64,000 nt of DNA from CAVZBW01 sp963773635 (GCA_963773635.1 CAVZBW010000005.1:1736001-1800000), one strand, 5' to 3'. Counted from the stretch's first letter, positions 1 to 8,863 are shown. The notes: a model not told the origin generated them from the letters alone. A program made the numbers and translations.

Positions 1-292
1 CAACGCCGAGCTCGGTAGCGCGCCTGCGGGCCAGTTGAATCAGGGCGCCGGAGAGGTCCACGCCGACCACACGACCTGCGCTCCCGACGAGCTGCGCCGA
101 CGCAAGGGCGGCAGCTCCGCCGCCCGATCCGACGTCGAGGACCGACAGCCCGGGCCTCAAGGAAGCGGCGCGGAGCAGAGCGGGCGTGACGGCACCCGTC
201 AGACGCTCACGGTCGGGCCACGACTTGGTCCAACGCTCGTCGTTCCACCTGCGCCATTCGGCCTCGTTGGCATGCGTCGGGGCTCCGGCCAC
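1..292 (-). CDS. SAM-dependent methyltransferase, 3' end outside window
   Basis: The reverse strand encodes the N-terminal part of a class I methyltransferase. After a short WRRWNDERW segment comes the SAM-binding motif I, read as LSVLDVGSGGGAAALASA, followed by GRVVGVDLSGALIQLARRRA, which matches the acidic end of beta-2. The frame runs off the left edge of the window, so the substrate domain is not visible. The GTG at 292 is chosen because it leaves a normal short lead before the motif and a divergent gap to the next gene. The frame stays open further upstream (to about 526), so a longer start is possible. The methyl acceptor cannot be guessed. Confidence 0.7.
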   Translation of the reverse strand, partial: MAGAPTHANEAEWRRWNDERWTKSWPDRERLTGAVTPALLRAASLRPGLSVLDVGSGGGAAALASAQLVGSAGRVVGVDLSGALIQLARRRATELGV

Positions 293-379
293 CGCAAGAA
301 TGTAGAAGAACGGCAGGTGCGCGCCGTCGACCGGGCGCGGATCCTGGACAACCTCTGGTCGGAGGATCAGAATTCTGCG

Positions 380-1324
380 ATGGTTGATGCAGAAGGAGGC
401 AAGCAGAGCAGGCACCGCCTCGGTCAGCATCAACGACAGCCGGTGCTCTTCATCATGTTGGTGATCATCGGTGCCACAACCCTGGGGATGTTCCTGCACA
501 GCAGGCGAGGCGCGCGGGGACGCCACGCGTCACGCGAAGGCCCTGCCTCGGCCGCGCCCGTCGTGCCGAGCTCCGATGAGCAGGGCGGGCTCGAGTCGCC
601 TCACACCGACATCTCCGCCAGGCCACCGGACTCCAATGAGTCCCCGGCTGACGCCCCCGCCGCGGCGGGCTCGATCTCGGAGCGCCCGGCTTGGCAGGAT
701 AAGACGGCGGTCGACACTCCTGTCGTCACGTCTGCCCGGGTCGTCGCGGCGCCCGTCGCGACACCGGTGGAATCCGTCGCCACTGCGACGGCGGGCCCCC
801 AACCACCCGATCCGCCCGACCGCCGAGGCCCGCGCCACGGCAGGCGTTCGGGTCGCGGCCGGAAGATCGCGCTGCGCCTGGCGATCGGCGTCGGATGCCT
901 GATCGTCCTCGCCGGGCTGACCGTGGGCGGGATCAAGCTCTACTCGTCGCTCCACCACGAGCAAGTGGCCTCCGCAGACCGCTCGTCCACCGAGGTGTGG
1001 AACCTGACCCGCGGCGGAGCCGTCGTGCACCGGGTGACGGTCGAGACTTCCGATCCGGGATCTCTGGCCACGGGAGCCTGCCGCATCGCGCTGTGGAGCC
1101 TCGAGAGTCCGACCATCCTCGAAAAGAGCGAGGCGTGGACCTCTCGGGCGATCGCGCTGGGAGCACCCCAACACGATCCGGTGGACCTCTACCGGCAGCT
1201 CCTCAGCGGGATCCAGCGGCAGCAGGCGACGCTCTCGGGTGGCTCCGCTTCCGGCGAGAGCTACACGGACTCGGTGGGCAGGATCGTGGACTCCTGCACC
1301 CAGCTCGGTGTCACCGGTTGGTGA
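380..1324 (+). CDS. Hypothetical membrane protein with Pro/Ala-rich linker
   Basis: Unrecognised protein of about 314 residues. A hydrophobic segment near residues 25-40 (VLFIMLVIIGATTLGMF) is followed by a long low-complexity stretch rich in Pro, Ala, Ser and Arg. A second transmembrane segment (LRLAIGVGCLIVLAGLTVGG) then leads to a C-terminal domain of about 110 residues, probably outside the membrane. The frame is open from position 35, but the upstream part lies over the methyltransferase on the other strand, so the ATG at 380 is preferred; GGAGGA at 361-366 is a distant possible ribosome site. The stop overlaps the convergent thioesterase by 14 bp. No function is assigned. Confidence 0.55.
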   Translation: MVDAEGGKQSRHRLGQHQRQPVLFIMLVIIGATTLGMFLHSRRGARGRHASREGPASAAPVVPSSDEQGGLESPHTDISARPPDSNESPADAPAAAGSISERPAWQDKTAVDTPVVTSARVVAAPVATPVESVATATAGPQPPDPPDRRGPRHGRRSGRGRKIALRLAIGVGCLIVLAGLTVGGIKLYSSLHHEQVASADRSSTEVWNLTRGGAVVHRVTVETSDPGSLATGACRIALWSLESPTILEKSEAWTSRAIALGAPQHDPVDLYRQLLSGIQRQQATLSGGSASGESYTDSVGRIVDSCTQLGVTGW

Positions 1325-2219
1325 GCGGCAGGCGGATCCCGGCAAGCTGGCTCCCCTGCGCCACGAGCCGACCGCGGGCATCCCAGATGTAGCAGGATTC
1401 GTCGACTCGCTGCGCTTCGATCAGCTGGGCGCGCTGCAAGACACGTACCGGTCCGGGCGTCGGCAAGGCGCGCACGTAGGCCGTGAGCTCCAGGGTGGGG
1501 ACCCACCCGGAGAACTCGATCTCGAAGGTGGCCGGTGGGAAGGCGTCGAGGGAGAACAAGAGCGACACCGGATCGAACGCCTCGGTGTCCGGCAGGGCCA
1601 ACCAACCGCGCAGCTCTCCCGTCCCGCTCGGACGGCCGGACAGGAAACCACTCGAGCCCGGCTCGAGGCGCACCTCGATCTGGTCGAGGATGGCCACACG
1701 GGCGCCGCCGGGAAGGGACGGGTTGGGCGGAGAGCATTCCTCCCAAGAGACGGTGCCCATCGCCGGTAAGCCTCGGTCCCAGTAGGGGACCGCATCGGGG
1801 TCAAGCCGGCTGGTCGTCACAATCGCCTCGACGCAGGCACGGCCGTCTTGGACCATCCGGGTGCGAACCTGGCTCGCCGAACGTCCCGCCCGGAGCACCT
1901 CCGCCTCGATCACCACCTGCCCCGGCGCCGGGGACTGCAAGTAGTGGGCGCTCGCGGCGATGACATCGCCGTGGGGACCGACGGAGGCCGCCGCCCGACC
2001 CAACATGGCGAGCAGGTACCCCCCGTTGGGCTTGCCACCGATCGTCCACTCGGGGTTGACCGCACCCTCGAACCGACCGGGCTCGCGCGCGCCACCAGCT
2101 TGGTCACCTCTCCGAACGAGAGTCGCTCGACAGCGGCACCGCCCCGTCCGGCCTCCCCCAACTCGGCGCCAGAGCGGTCCACGACCGGCAACGTAGTCGG
2201 TTGCGTGATAGAACGCCAC
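1311..2219 (-). CDS. Acyl-CoA thioesterase-like double hot-dog protein, probable N-terminal frameshift
   Basis: From NPEWTIGGKPNGGYLLAMLGRAA onward this reads as a TesB/4HBT-type double hot-dog thioesterase of about 260 residues, the kind that hydrolyses acyl-CoA. The first ~50 residues of the open frame are Arg/Gly-rich and unlike the family. In the neighbouring frame the sequence VTKLVAR joins perfectly to EPGRFEGAVNPEW if two bases are removed from the CGCGCGCG run at 2084-2091. The natural start is then probably GTG at 2107. So the coordinates given are those of the open frame, and the true gene is likely 1311-2107 with a 2-nt indel (real or a sequencing error). It is divergent from the MFS gene. 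Confidence 0.65.
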   Translation of the reverse strand: MAFYHATDYVAGRGPLWRRVGGGRTGRCRCRATLVRRGDQAGGAREPGRFEGAVNPEWTIGGKPNGGYLLAMLGRAAASVGPHGDVIAASAHYLQSPAPGQVVIEAEVLRAGRSASQVRTRMVQDGRACVEAIVTTSRLDPDAVPYWDRGLPAMGTVSWEECSPPNPSLPGGARVAILDQIEVRLEPGSSGFLSGRPSGTGELRGWLALPDTEAFDPVSLLFSLDAFPPATFEIEFSGWVPTLELTAYVRALPTPGPVRVLQRAQLIEAQRVDESCYIWDARGRLVAQGSQLAGIRLPLTNR

Positions 2220-2230
2220 TCTCTAGAGTG
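2217..2230. promoter_or_regulatory. Inverted repeat CACTCT-CT-AGAGTG upstream of MFS gene
   Basis: A perfect 6-bp inverted repeat with a 2-nt centre lies seven bases before the GTG start of the MFS gene and in the divergent gap to the thioesterase. It could be an operator. It is short and could arise by chance. Confidence 0.3.
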
Positions 2231-2236
2231 CGTCTT

Positions 2237-3655
2237 GTGACACAACCCACTCTCGCCGCTCCGCCAGCTCGTTCCGTCGAGTGCCGATCGCCTCGCCAGG
2301 TGTTGGTCATCGTGTGCGCCGGGGTCGTGCTGGCCAGCCTCGACCTGTTCATCGTGAATGTTGCACTACCCCAGATCGCGCGAGACCTCGGGGCTCGCAG
2401 CCTCGGCGAGCTGTCGTGGGTCCTCAACGGCTACGCCATCGTGTACGCCTCGCTCCTCGTATTCTTTGGCCGGTTGGCCGATCGCTACCGCCGGGACCAT
2501 GGGTTCTTGCTCGGGGTCGCCATCTTCACGGCCGCCTCCGCGGCCTGTGCCGCCTCCTCCAGCGTCGGGATGCTGATCGGCTTCCGGCTCGTACAGGCCG
2601 CCGGGGCGGCGTTGCTCACTCCGACGTCGCTCGGGCTGGTGCTCGCCTCGTACGACTCCGAGCATCGTCAGGGAGCCGTCCGAGCGTGGACGGCGACCGG
2701 AGGGTTCGCCGCAGCTCTCGGTCCGGTGATCGGCGGCCTGCTCGTCGCGGCCAGTTGGCGGTGGGTGTTCCTCGTCAACGTGCCCCTCGGAATCGCTGCC
2801 CTCGTGCTGGGTTGGCAACACCTCCCCCGCGTGCCGGGCCACGAGAGCGAGCGGCCCGACCCTCTCGGAGTCGTGCTGGTCACGCTGGGCGTCGGAGCGC
2901 TCACGTTCGGACTGGTCAAGGGGAGCGACTGGGGCTGGGGCTCGACTTCCATCATCGCCACGCTCGTGCTCTCGACGGCGCTCATCGGTCTGTTCGCGCT
3001 GCATTGCCTGACGAGCCGCTCGCCTCTGGTGCACCCCTCGCTGTTCAGGGCCCGGACTTTTACGGGGGCGTCCCTCGTGGCGATCCTCTTCTCGGCGGCC
3101 TTTGGCGCCATGCTGCTTTCCGTCGTCCTCTGGGAACAGGGCGTCTGGCAGTGGTCGGCGCTGCGCGCCGGGCTGGCCATCGCCCCGGGGCCACTGATGG
3201 TGCCCCTGGTGTCGTTTGGGATGGCGGGACGGCTCATCGCCCGCTACGGACCGGGCATCGCGATCGCTCTCGGCAGCCTCGCCTTTAGCGCGGGCGTCTC
3301 CTGGTGGGCGCTCGAGGCGACCGTCCACCCCAACTACGTGTCGGGCTTCCTCGGTGGCATGATCTTGACGGGAACGGGAGTCGGGCTCGTGCTGCCCACG
3401 ATGATGGCCACCGCTGCGGCCTCGTTGCCCCCTTCCTCGTTCGCCACCGGATCGGCCGTCATCAACATGGTCCGCCAGACGGGCCTGGCGCTCGGAGTCG
3501 CCGTCCTCGTGGCGGTGCTCGGTACGGCGAACGGTCGCGGCACGTCCGCGCTCGGAGCATTCCGGCTCGGCTGGTGGGCCACGGCAGCCGTCGCGGTCCT
3601 GGGCCTGGTGCCTGCGCTCCTCCTCATCGGTCGAGGTCCTGGCCCCCACCGCTAA
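2237..3655 (+). CDS. MFS transporter, DHA2 (EmrB/QacA) type
   Basis: A 472-residue major facilitator with about 14 hydrophobic segments, the DHA2 drug:proton antiporter arrangement. Family marks visible are LDLFIVNVALPQIARDLG in TM1, the loop motif A variant GRLADRYRRDHG after TM2, and the TM5 antiporter motif region GGFAAALGPVIGGLL. It probably exports a small hydrophobic compound from the cytoplasm. The GTG at 2237 is preferred over the ATG at 2201 because the extra residues are charged and the thioesterase promoter must lie in between. No dedicated regulator is adjacent. Confidence 0.85.
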   Translation: MTQPTLAAPPARSVECRSPRQVLVIVCAGVVLASLDLFIVNVALPQIARDLGARSLGELSWVLNGYAIVYASLLVFFGRLADRYRRDHGFLLGVAIFTAASAACAASSSVGMLIGFRLVQAAGAALLTPTSLGLVLASYDSEHRQGAVRAWTATGGFAAALGPVIGGLLVAASWRWVFLVNVPLGIAALVLGWQHLPRVPGHESERPDPLGVVLVTLGVGALTFGLVKGSDWGWGSTSIIATLVLSTALIGLFALHCLTSRSPLVHPSLFRARTFTGASLVAILFSAAFGAMLLSVVLWEQGVWQWSALRAGLAIAPGPLMVPLVSFGMAGRLIARYGPGIAIALGSLAFSAGVSWWALEATVHPNYVSGFLGGMILTGTGVGLVLPTMMATAAASLPPSSFATGSAVINMVRQTGLALGVAVLVAVLGTANGRGTSALGAFRLGWWATAAVAVLGLVPALLLIGRGPGPHR

Positions 3656-3717
3656 CGTCCACCGTTCACGAGTACCTGGCCTTCGCCTACTAGGACGGTT
3701 CGGCGCATCCGCGGGAG

Positions 3718-3742
3718 CCACCGCTGCGACCCGCTGCGGTGG
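3718..3742. terminator. Hairpin between convergent genes
   Basis: CCACCGC and GCGGTGG form a 7-bp stem around an 11-nt loop in the gap between the convergent MFS and SDR genes. There is no clear U-tract, so it is only a possible bidirectional terminator. Nothing else is seen between 3656 and 3880. Confidence 0.3.
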
Positions 3743-3880
3743 TCCGCCACCCTCCCGAGCGATGATCCCCGGTGCGTTGCGACAACGAAGGTGTGACGGG
3801 GCTCGATGCTCCAGCGCCAACGGCTACGGGCGAAACGGGGGTCCCATGGCGACGTTCATCACACGCTGAGGCCTCCCGGA

Positions 3881-4693
3881 TCACCCTTTCCCTGTGGGGT
3901 CCGCCGAGCGACCTCGGTGGGGAAAGATCTGCTCGAAGAGCCCATCCACCCCGGAGCCGTGCAAGGTGAGCCCTCCATCGATGACCAGGTTCTGCCCCGT
4001 GATGAAGCGCGCCAGGTCCGAGCAGAGGAAGACGACGACGTCGGCGATGTCGCGCGGCTCCCCGATGCGACCGAGCGGGGTGGTTCGTTCGAAACGCTCC
4101 CGCTCGTGGGGCAGGAACTGGAACCACGGCTCGGTCATGGCCGTGAGGATCATGCCCGGCGCGACCGAGTTCACCCGGATCTCCGGGCCGTACTCGAGCG
4201 CCGCCGACGCGGTCAGGGCAGCCACCCCGGCCTTGGCCGCGGCATAGGGCGCCTCCCCGGCGGCCGGACGGGTGCCGCTGATCGAGGCCGTGGATACGAC
4301 GCTGCCACCCCCGGCAGCCCGGATGTGCGGGATGGCCGCCCGGAACCCGAGGTACACGCCCTTGAGGTTCACCCCGACGAGCCGGTCCCACTCCTCGGGC
4401 GCCCATTCGTGGAGGGGTGACTGACTGCCGACCCCGGCGTTGTTGAAGAGGATGCTGATGCCGCCCATTGCTGCCGCGGCGGCGTCGACCGCCGAGACGA
4501 GCGCGTCCGGGTCGGTCACGTCGGCGGGGTGGGCGGTCCCGCCCGTCTCCTTCGCCACCTCGTGCGCGGCGTCCGCGTTGACGTCGATCACGGCGACCGC
4601 CGCCCCCTCCTCCGCCATGCGCCGCGCGGTCGCTCGCCCGATGCCCGACGCTCCCCCCGTCACGACCGCTCGCTGGCCGTCCAGCAGTCCCAT
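3881..4693 (-). CDS. SDR family NAD(P)-dependent oxidoreductase
   Basis: A classical short-chain dehydrogenase of 270 residues. It starts MGLLDGQRAVVTGGASGIG, carrying the TGxxxGIG cofactor loop; NNAG is near residue 90, the catalytic Ser lies in the STASISG segment, and YAAAK is the Tyr/Lys pair. An Asp at the end of beta-2 (VIDVNADA) suggests NAD(H). The ATG at 4693 is preceded by GGAG; longer upstream frames are Gly/Pro-rich and cross a 15-bp tandem repeat (GGCTCCGCGCCGCTC at 4734 and 4749). Substrate unknown; the C-terminal NLVIDGGLTLHG is typical of 3-oxoacyl reductase-like members. Confidence 0.85.
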   Translation of the reverse strand: MGLLDGQRAVVTGGASGIGRATARRMAEEGAAVAVIDVNADAAHEVAKETGGTAHPADVTDPDALVSAVDAAAAAMGGISILFNNAGVGSQSPLHEWAPEEWDRLVGVNLKGVYLGFRAAIPHIRAAGGGSVVSTASISGTRPAAGEAPYAAAKAGVAALTASAALEYGPEIRVNSVAPGMILTAMTEPWFQFLPHERERFERTTPLGRIGEPRDIADVVVFLCSDLARFITGQNLVIDGGLTLHGSGVDGLFEQIFPHRGRSADPTGKG

Positions 4694-4826
4694 GTTCTCC
4701 TCCCCGATCCGCCCGGGGCACCCTACGCCTCCCGGCTCCGCGCCGCTCGGCTCCGCGCCGCTCGGCTGCAGGAAGCACTCGCCTCCGGAAAGAAGGCCGG
4801 TGGGCGGATCTGATTGACTTCGTCCC

Positions 4827-5708
4827 TTGCACCTCACCACCACCTTCGTGGCCTACGGCCTTGGCGCCGCCATCGGCTTCGTGGCCGACCGCGGGGGACC
4901 TCGGATCAAGAAGGACTGGCCGATCTACCTGCGGATCCAGTTCCTGGCGTCGGCGGCAGCCGCCGGCCTGTTCTCCGCCTGGGGGCTTACGGCCCCGCGC
5001 CAGATCGTGGCCCCCCTGATCATCGCGGGCACGGGTTTCATCCTGCTCGGTGCGTCGTACGTGACGCGCCGTGCTGCGAGCGGGGGGCAGTCAGCGCTTG
5101 AGGCGTGGGCCGCCTATCCCAACACCGCCTTTTGGGTCCTGCCGATCGCCGAGGCCCTCACCGGGTCCGCCGGGGCCAGGATCGCCACGCTCTCCAACGC
5201 CGCCTACAGCGCGCCCGGGGCCGCCGCCATCCACCTTCTGCGCCGCGACGCGCCGCACCCCCAGCGGCGCGCCACCTTCTGGATCGACCAGTCGTCGGTG
5301 CTGGCGGTCGTGGTCGGCCTCTTCCTCCACCTCGCCGGGCCGGCCCCCGAGGCGTCGAAGTTGGTCCTGATGGGCTCGGGTCCCGCCTTGGCCTTCGTCG
5401 GTGCAGCCCTCTTCGTGGGATCGGTGCTGCATCCGCACAACGACCGCGACCCCGACCAGCCGTCCGGCGTAGCCCGCTGGGCAGCCCTGACCGTCGTCCG
5501 GGTGGCCTGCCTCGTGCCCCTGGCCCTCTTCACCTCCTCCAAGGACGTAGCGGTCGTGGCGATGCTCTGCGCCTTTGGTCCGCCGGCGTTCAACCCGTCA
5601 CAGCTCGCGGTCCTCTACCGCTACCGTTCGAACGTCGTCTACGCAGCGGCCCGCTGGAGCTGGGTCCTGCTCCCGGTCGGCTTCGCGATCGCGGTCGCCA
5701 TCCGCTGA
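4827..5708 (+). CDS. AEC-like permease
   Basis: A 293-residue integral membrane protein with about 9-10 hydrophobic segments. The segment YPNTAFWVLPIAEALTG resembles the conserved N-x-G/A-F/L...P motif of auxin-efflux-carrier (AEC) family permeases, which move organic acids. The C-terminal half repeats the pattern, as in the inverted-repeat fold of this family. The first usable start is TTG at 4827, without a clear ribosome site, so the start is uncertain. It is convergent with the ABC transporter and divergent from the SDR. The assignment rests on overall pattern rather than strong signature residues. Confidence 0.6.
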   Translation: MHLTTTFVAYGLGAAIGFVADRGGPRIKKDWPIYLRIQFLASAAAAGLFSAWGLTAPRQIVAPLIIAGTGFILLGASYVTRRAASGGQSALEAWAAYPNTAFWVLPIAEALTGSAGARIATLSNAAYSAPGAAAIHLLRRDAPHPQRRATFWIDQSSVLAVVVGLFLHLAGPAPEASKLVLMGSGPALAFVGAALFVGSVLHPHNDRDPDQPSGVARWAALTVVRVACLVPLALFTSSKDVAVVAMLCAFGPPAFNPSQLAVLYRYRSNVVYAAARWSWVLLPVGFAIAVAIR

Positions 5709-5765
5709 CCGGTCCGGCGCGCCCCGCGACCGTCGATCCGGGCTCGTCCCCGAGCCCGGACCCGG

Positions 5766-7565
5766 TCACGCAGCGAGGAACCCTCCCGACTGATGCTGCC
5801 AGAGCCGGCGGTAGAGGCCATCGTCCGAGCGCGCCAGGAGGTCGCCGTGCGTCCCCTGCTCGACGATGCGGCCTCGGTCCATGACCACGATGCGGTCGAG
5901 GCGGGCGATGGTCGCGAGGCGGTGGGCGACGACGATGGCGGTCGCTCCCTCCATCAGGCGCCAGAGCGCCTCCTGGACCAGGGCCTCGGACTCCGAGTCG
6001 AGGGCCGACGTAGCCTCGTCGAGGATGAGGACGGGCGCAGCCTTGGCCATGGCCTGGGCGATCGCGACCCGCTGGCGCTGCCCGCCGGACAGCTTGAGTC
6101 CGCGCTCGCCGACGACCGTGTCGTAGGCGTCGGGCAGCTCGCGCACGAACTCCTCGACGTGCGCCGCACGCCCCACCCGATGCACGAGCTCCATGTCCGG
6201 CTGCTCCAGCCCGGCAGCGCCGTAGCAGATGTTGTCGGCGATCGAGCGGTGCAAGAGGTGGGGCTCCTGTGGAACGTAGGACACCCGCCGGCGCAGTGAT
6301 CGCTGCGTCACGCGGCTGACGTCCTGGCCGTCGATCCGGATCGAGCCTCCCTGGATGTCCATGAAGCGCAGCACCAGCTTGGTGAGCGTCGTCTTCCCCG
6401 ACCCCGAGGGGCCCACGAGGCCGACGTGCTCGCCCGGCTCGATCCGCAGATCGAGGTCCTCGAAGAGGGTCCCGCCGTGACGGTAGGCGAACCGGACGCC
6501 TCGGAACTCGACGGATCCGCCGGCGACGACCAGATCGGTGGCGTCCGGTGCGTCGACGATCTCGGGTTGGGTGTTGGCAATGCCGACGAACTTGGCGCAA
6601 CGTCCCACGGCCCGGGAGATCGAGCGGACGAACTCGAAGGACTCCTGCAGCGAGCCCCCGACAAAGGTGACGTAGAACAGGACCAGGTAGATCGCGCCCG
6701 CCGCGACGACGTGGTGGAGCGCGAGCACGAGCCCCACCAGGATGGCGACCCAGTTCAAGAGGGCCATCGACGACTCCATCTGCAAGCGGGTCGCCGAGAA
6801 GACCCGCCTCGCCTTCAGGTCGGCGCGGACGGAGTCCGCCACCACCCGGGCGACGTGGCCCATCTCCCGGTCCTCGGCGCCCTGGGTCCGGACGGTCGTC
6901 AGGTTGGCGATGGTGTCGGCGATGACGCCGGTGGCCTGGGAGTGCGTGTCGGCGAATTCCGTCTCTGCCGCCACGACCTTGGCCATCCTGCGCCAGAGGA
7001 CGCCGGCGAAGACCACCACGAGGATCGCCATCACGACCGCCACCGGCCAGGCCGCGTAGGCCAGGACCGCGATGGCCCCGAGCGCCGTGACGCCGACGCG
7101 CAGCGCCCCCCAGGAGGCCATGTCGATGATCTCGACGAAGGCCCATGAGAACGTCTCGAGCGTCGAGATGACCTCGCCGGACGGACGGTCCGTGTGCCAC
7201 CGGTGGCTGAGCTCGATCAGGTGGTCGTACCCGTTGGTGATGGCTCGGGAGAAGGCGCGCAGCGTCGCACCCCAGTCGACCCAACCGGCTGCCCGCCAGA
7301 GGAGGGTGGAGGCGGCGAGAACGATGGCGTAGGCGACGACGAGCGGTCCGAAGCTGGACCACAGGCCCGCCTTGGCGGGTAGATGGGCGATCCTTGCCAA
7401 GAGGGTGGCAAAGATCAGCGGGCCGGCAACGGCGCTCGCGAGGGTCCCCGCGGCGATCGCCGCCCAGGCGACGGCAAACGAGGCGCGGTCGCGACGCATC
7501 TGTCTCCAGCAGTAGGCGAAGGTGTCCCTGGTCGATGCGGCAGGGAAGAGTCGTTGGTCGTCCAT
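5766..7565 (-). CDS. ABC exporter, fused membrane and ATPase domains
   Basis: A 599-residue half-transporter of the MsbA/LmrA/peptide-export type. The membrane domain occupies about residues 25-330 with six hydrophobic segments, and the nucleotide-binding domain about 345-590. Walker A is GPSGSGKTT (385-393), the signature LSGGQ (492-496), Walker B VLILDEATSALD (512-523) and the switch His in VVAHRLAT (about 548). There is no N-terminal C39 peptidase domain, so it would not itself cut a double-glycine leader. A 42-residue peptide gene lies 113 bp upstream on the same strand, which suggests, but does not prove, peptide export. It probably works as a homodimer. Confidence 0.88.
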   Translation of the reverse strand: MDDQRLFPAASTRDTFAYCWRQMRRDRASFAVAWAAIAAGTLASAVAGPLIFATLLARIAHLPAKAGLWSSFGPLVVAYAIVLAASTLLWRAAGWVDWGATLRAFSRAITNGYDHLIELSHRWHTDRPSGEVISTLETFSWAFVEIIDMASWGALRVGVTALGAIAVLAYAAWPVAVVMAILVVVFAGVLWRRMAKVVAAETEFADTHSQATGVIADTIANLTTVRTQGAEDREMGHVARVVADSVRADLKARRVFSATRLQMESSMALLNWVAILVGLVLALHHVVAAGAIYLVLFYVTFVGGSLQESFEFVRSISRAVGRCAKFVGIANTQPEIVDAPDATDLVVAGGSVEFRGVRFAYRHGGTLFEDLDLRIEPGEHVGLVGPSGSGKTTLTKLVLRFMDIQGGSIRIDGQDVSRVTQRSLRRRVSYVPQEPHLLHRSIADNICYGAAGLEQPDMELVHRVGRAAHVEEFVRELPDAYDTVVGERGLKLSGGQRQRVAIAQAMAKAAPVLILDEATSALDSESEALVQEALWRLMEGATAIVVAHRLATIARLDRIVVMDRGRIVEQGTHGDLLARSDDGLYRRLWQHQSGGFLAA

Positions 7566-7678
7566 GGGAGGGCTCCGTGTAAGGATCCGAACAGGGTTGG
7601 AGGAGCACGGCGCCCGACGGGCGTCGACTCGGGGAGAGGGTCGGCCCTAGCGGGCCGAGGGCAGGCTCCGACGAGAGG

Positions 7679-7807
7679 TCAGAAGAGCCGCAAGCGGGGC
7701 TGCGACGTGATACCGCCGCCCACCGACACCTCGAAGCTCGGAAGCACCGGGGTGTCGAGTCCGAGGGCGCGCGGGAGACCCGTGTGGGTCACGGACATGC
7801 CAGCCAT
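7679..7807 (-). CDS. Small peptide gene upstream of ABC exporter (candidate exported peptide)
   Basis: A 42-codon gene with a very good ribosome site: GAGGTGA sits five bases before the ATG at 7807. The product has a neutral N-terminal half (MAGMSVTHTGLPRALG), then DTPVLPSFEVSV, then a GGG run at residues 30-32 and a short basic tail ending QPRLRLF. It has no Cys and no signal peptide. It is the first gene of a likely transcription unit with the ABC exporter. It may be a ribosomally made peptide handled by that exporter, with GGG as a possible cleavage region, or a leader ORF that controls it. No lasso, lanthipeptide or sactipeptide signature is visible and no modifying enzyme is nearby. Confidence 0.55.
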   Translation of the reverse strand: MAGMSVTHTGLPRALGLDTPVLPSFEVSVGGGITSQPRLRLF

Positions 7808-8072
7808 CGGATCACCTCGCTTCCTTCCTCGGAAGGCACCATCGTAACGCAAACGGGCGTACGGAGATTGCTGGGCCGTGGACATCCGTCCATGCGATAA
7901 CCGCCACACCCTCCTCGTAGGGTTGCGGCCATGGTCATGACGGCCGAGGACCGACGAGGAGGCCCTATTTCGCTCGGACGGACTCAAGGGTCAGCACGCG
8001 AAGTGAATTGGTTGGTGCAGACGTATCGGATTTGGGCGTAAGAACCATTGCGGGTGTTTCTGTAGAGATTGA

Positions 8073-8852
8073 ACTGGACTGAGACGTAGCCGGCTCTTAC
8101 CCGACTCGCTCGAAGCGGAAGCCCGACTGTCCGTGGCTGCCCTTGGCCTCGACCCGGGGCTCGGGATCCTCCATGCCGACATGCGCAACCGAGAGGGCTT
8201 CGTTCTCGACGTCCTCGATGCAGTCCGCCCGGTGGCGGAACGTCATGTGCTGCGAGTCCTCAACGAGCCCCTTCGGCGCAGAGGCTTCACCGAAGACAGC
8301 CGAGGTTGTGTGAGGGTCCTCGCTCCGATGACGCATCGCCTGGCCGAAGCAATGCCCTTGTTCGCCGTGGCACTCGCGCCCGTCGTCGAGACGGTCGGGC
8401 AGATGCTGGGAGATTCCTCCGCCTACGACGTGGATGTTCCTGCCTACCTAAGCCGGTCGAAACACACCGAGGCTGCGCGACGCCGCTCGAAGGGCAACCA
8501 GCAATCCCGCAAGGCTCCACGGCCCAGCCTCAACCCTGCAGAGCTGCGCGGTCGCGGGAACGGCAAGGCGAAATCGAGGACCGACGTCGAGCCTCCGACC
8601 TGCCGATCCTGGGGGAGAGTCCTACCCCTGCGGCCAAAGATGGGGCGGCGCTCCTCGTGCGATGAGTGTCTCGCCTCGGATGCGATCGCGGATCACCGTT
8701 CCAAGGGCGGGCAGCCCAGCACGGCGCCGACCAAGCCTGGGAGGTGGGGCGTGAAGACGCCGCACCCCCTCCATCTCACTTGCCTCCCGGAGTTGGTGGC
8801 TCTCACTGCTGAATACAGCCCGTGCGGGGACTTCAGCGGAAACGAAAACTAG
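8073..8852 (+). pseudogene. cas1: 5'-truncated solo cas1-like gene
   Basis: From about 8109 the frame reads LEAEARLSVAALGLDPGLG, then ILHAD and VLDVLDAVRP, which is the C-terminal half of the CRISPR integrase Cas1, including the conserved metal-ligand His (8172) and Asp (8208). The N-terminal half with the catalytic Glu is absent: an in-frame stop lies at 8070-8072 and no Cas1-like sequence is upstream in any frame. The tail carries a zinc-finger-like CRSW...CDEC; solo Cas1 proteins of Actinobacteria often end in a CxxC...CxxC finger, so the Trp replaces an expected Cys. No CRISPR repeats or other cas genes are in the window. It looks like a decayed stand-alone cas1. The first in-frame GTG is at 8133. 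Between 7808 and 8072 I see no convincing gene. Confidence 0.65.
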
Positions 8853-8863
8853 TGGTTAGCCCC

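Noticed and set aside
35..379. Upstream part of a long plus-strand open frame before the membrane protein
   Set aside because: It overlaps a clear methyltransferase on the other strand and has no protein-like composition; the gene is started at 380.
2366..3820. 484-codon minus-strand open frame over the MFS gene
   Set aside because: It is a GC-rich shadow: Arg/Gly/His-rich composition with no domain, opposite a transporter with clear motifs.
4734..4763. 15-bp tandem repeat GGCTCCGCGCCGCTC in the SDR/AEC gap
   Set aside because: Only two copies of a GC-rich unit; it looks like simple slippage with no evident role.
7679..7807. Lasso peptide precursor reading of the 42-residue peptide
   Set aside because: There is no YxxP-like leader motif, no suitable Gly-to-Asp/Glu ring spacing after a Thr-x cleavage site, and no cyclase or protease gene nearby.
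8097..8336. 79-codon minus-strand frame in the cas1 region
   Set aside because: At first it looked protein-like, but it is antisense to the Cas1-like frame, which has recognisable family residues.
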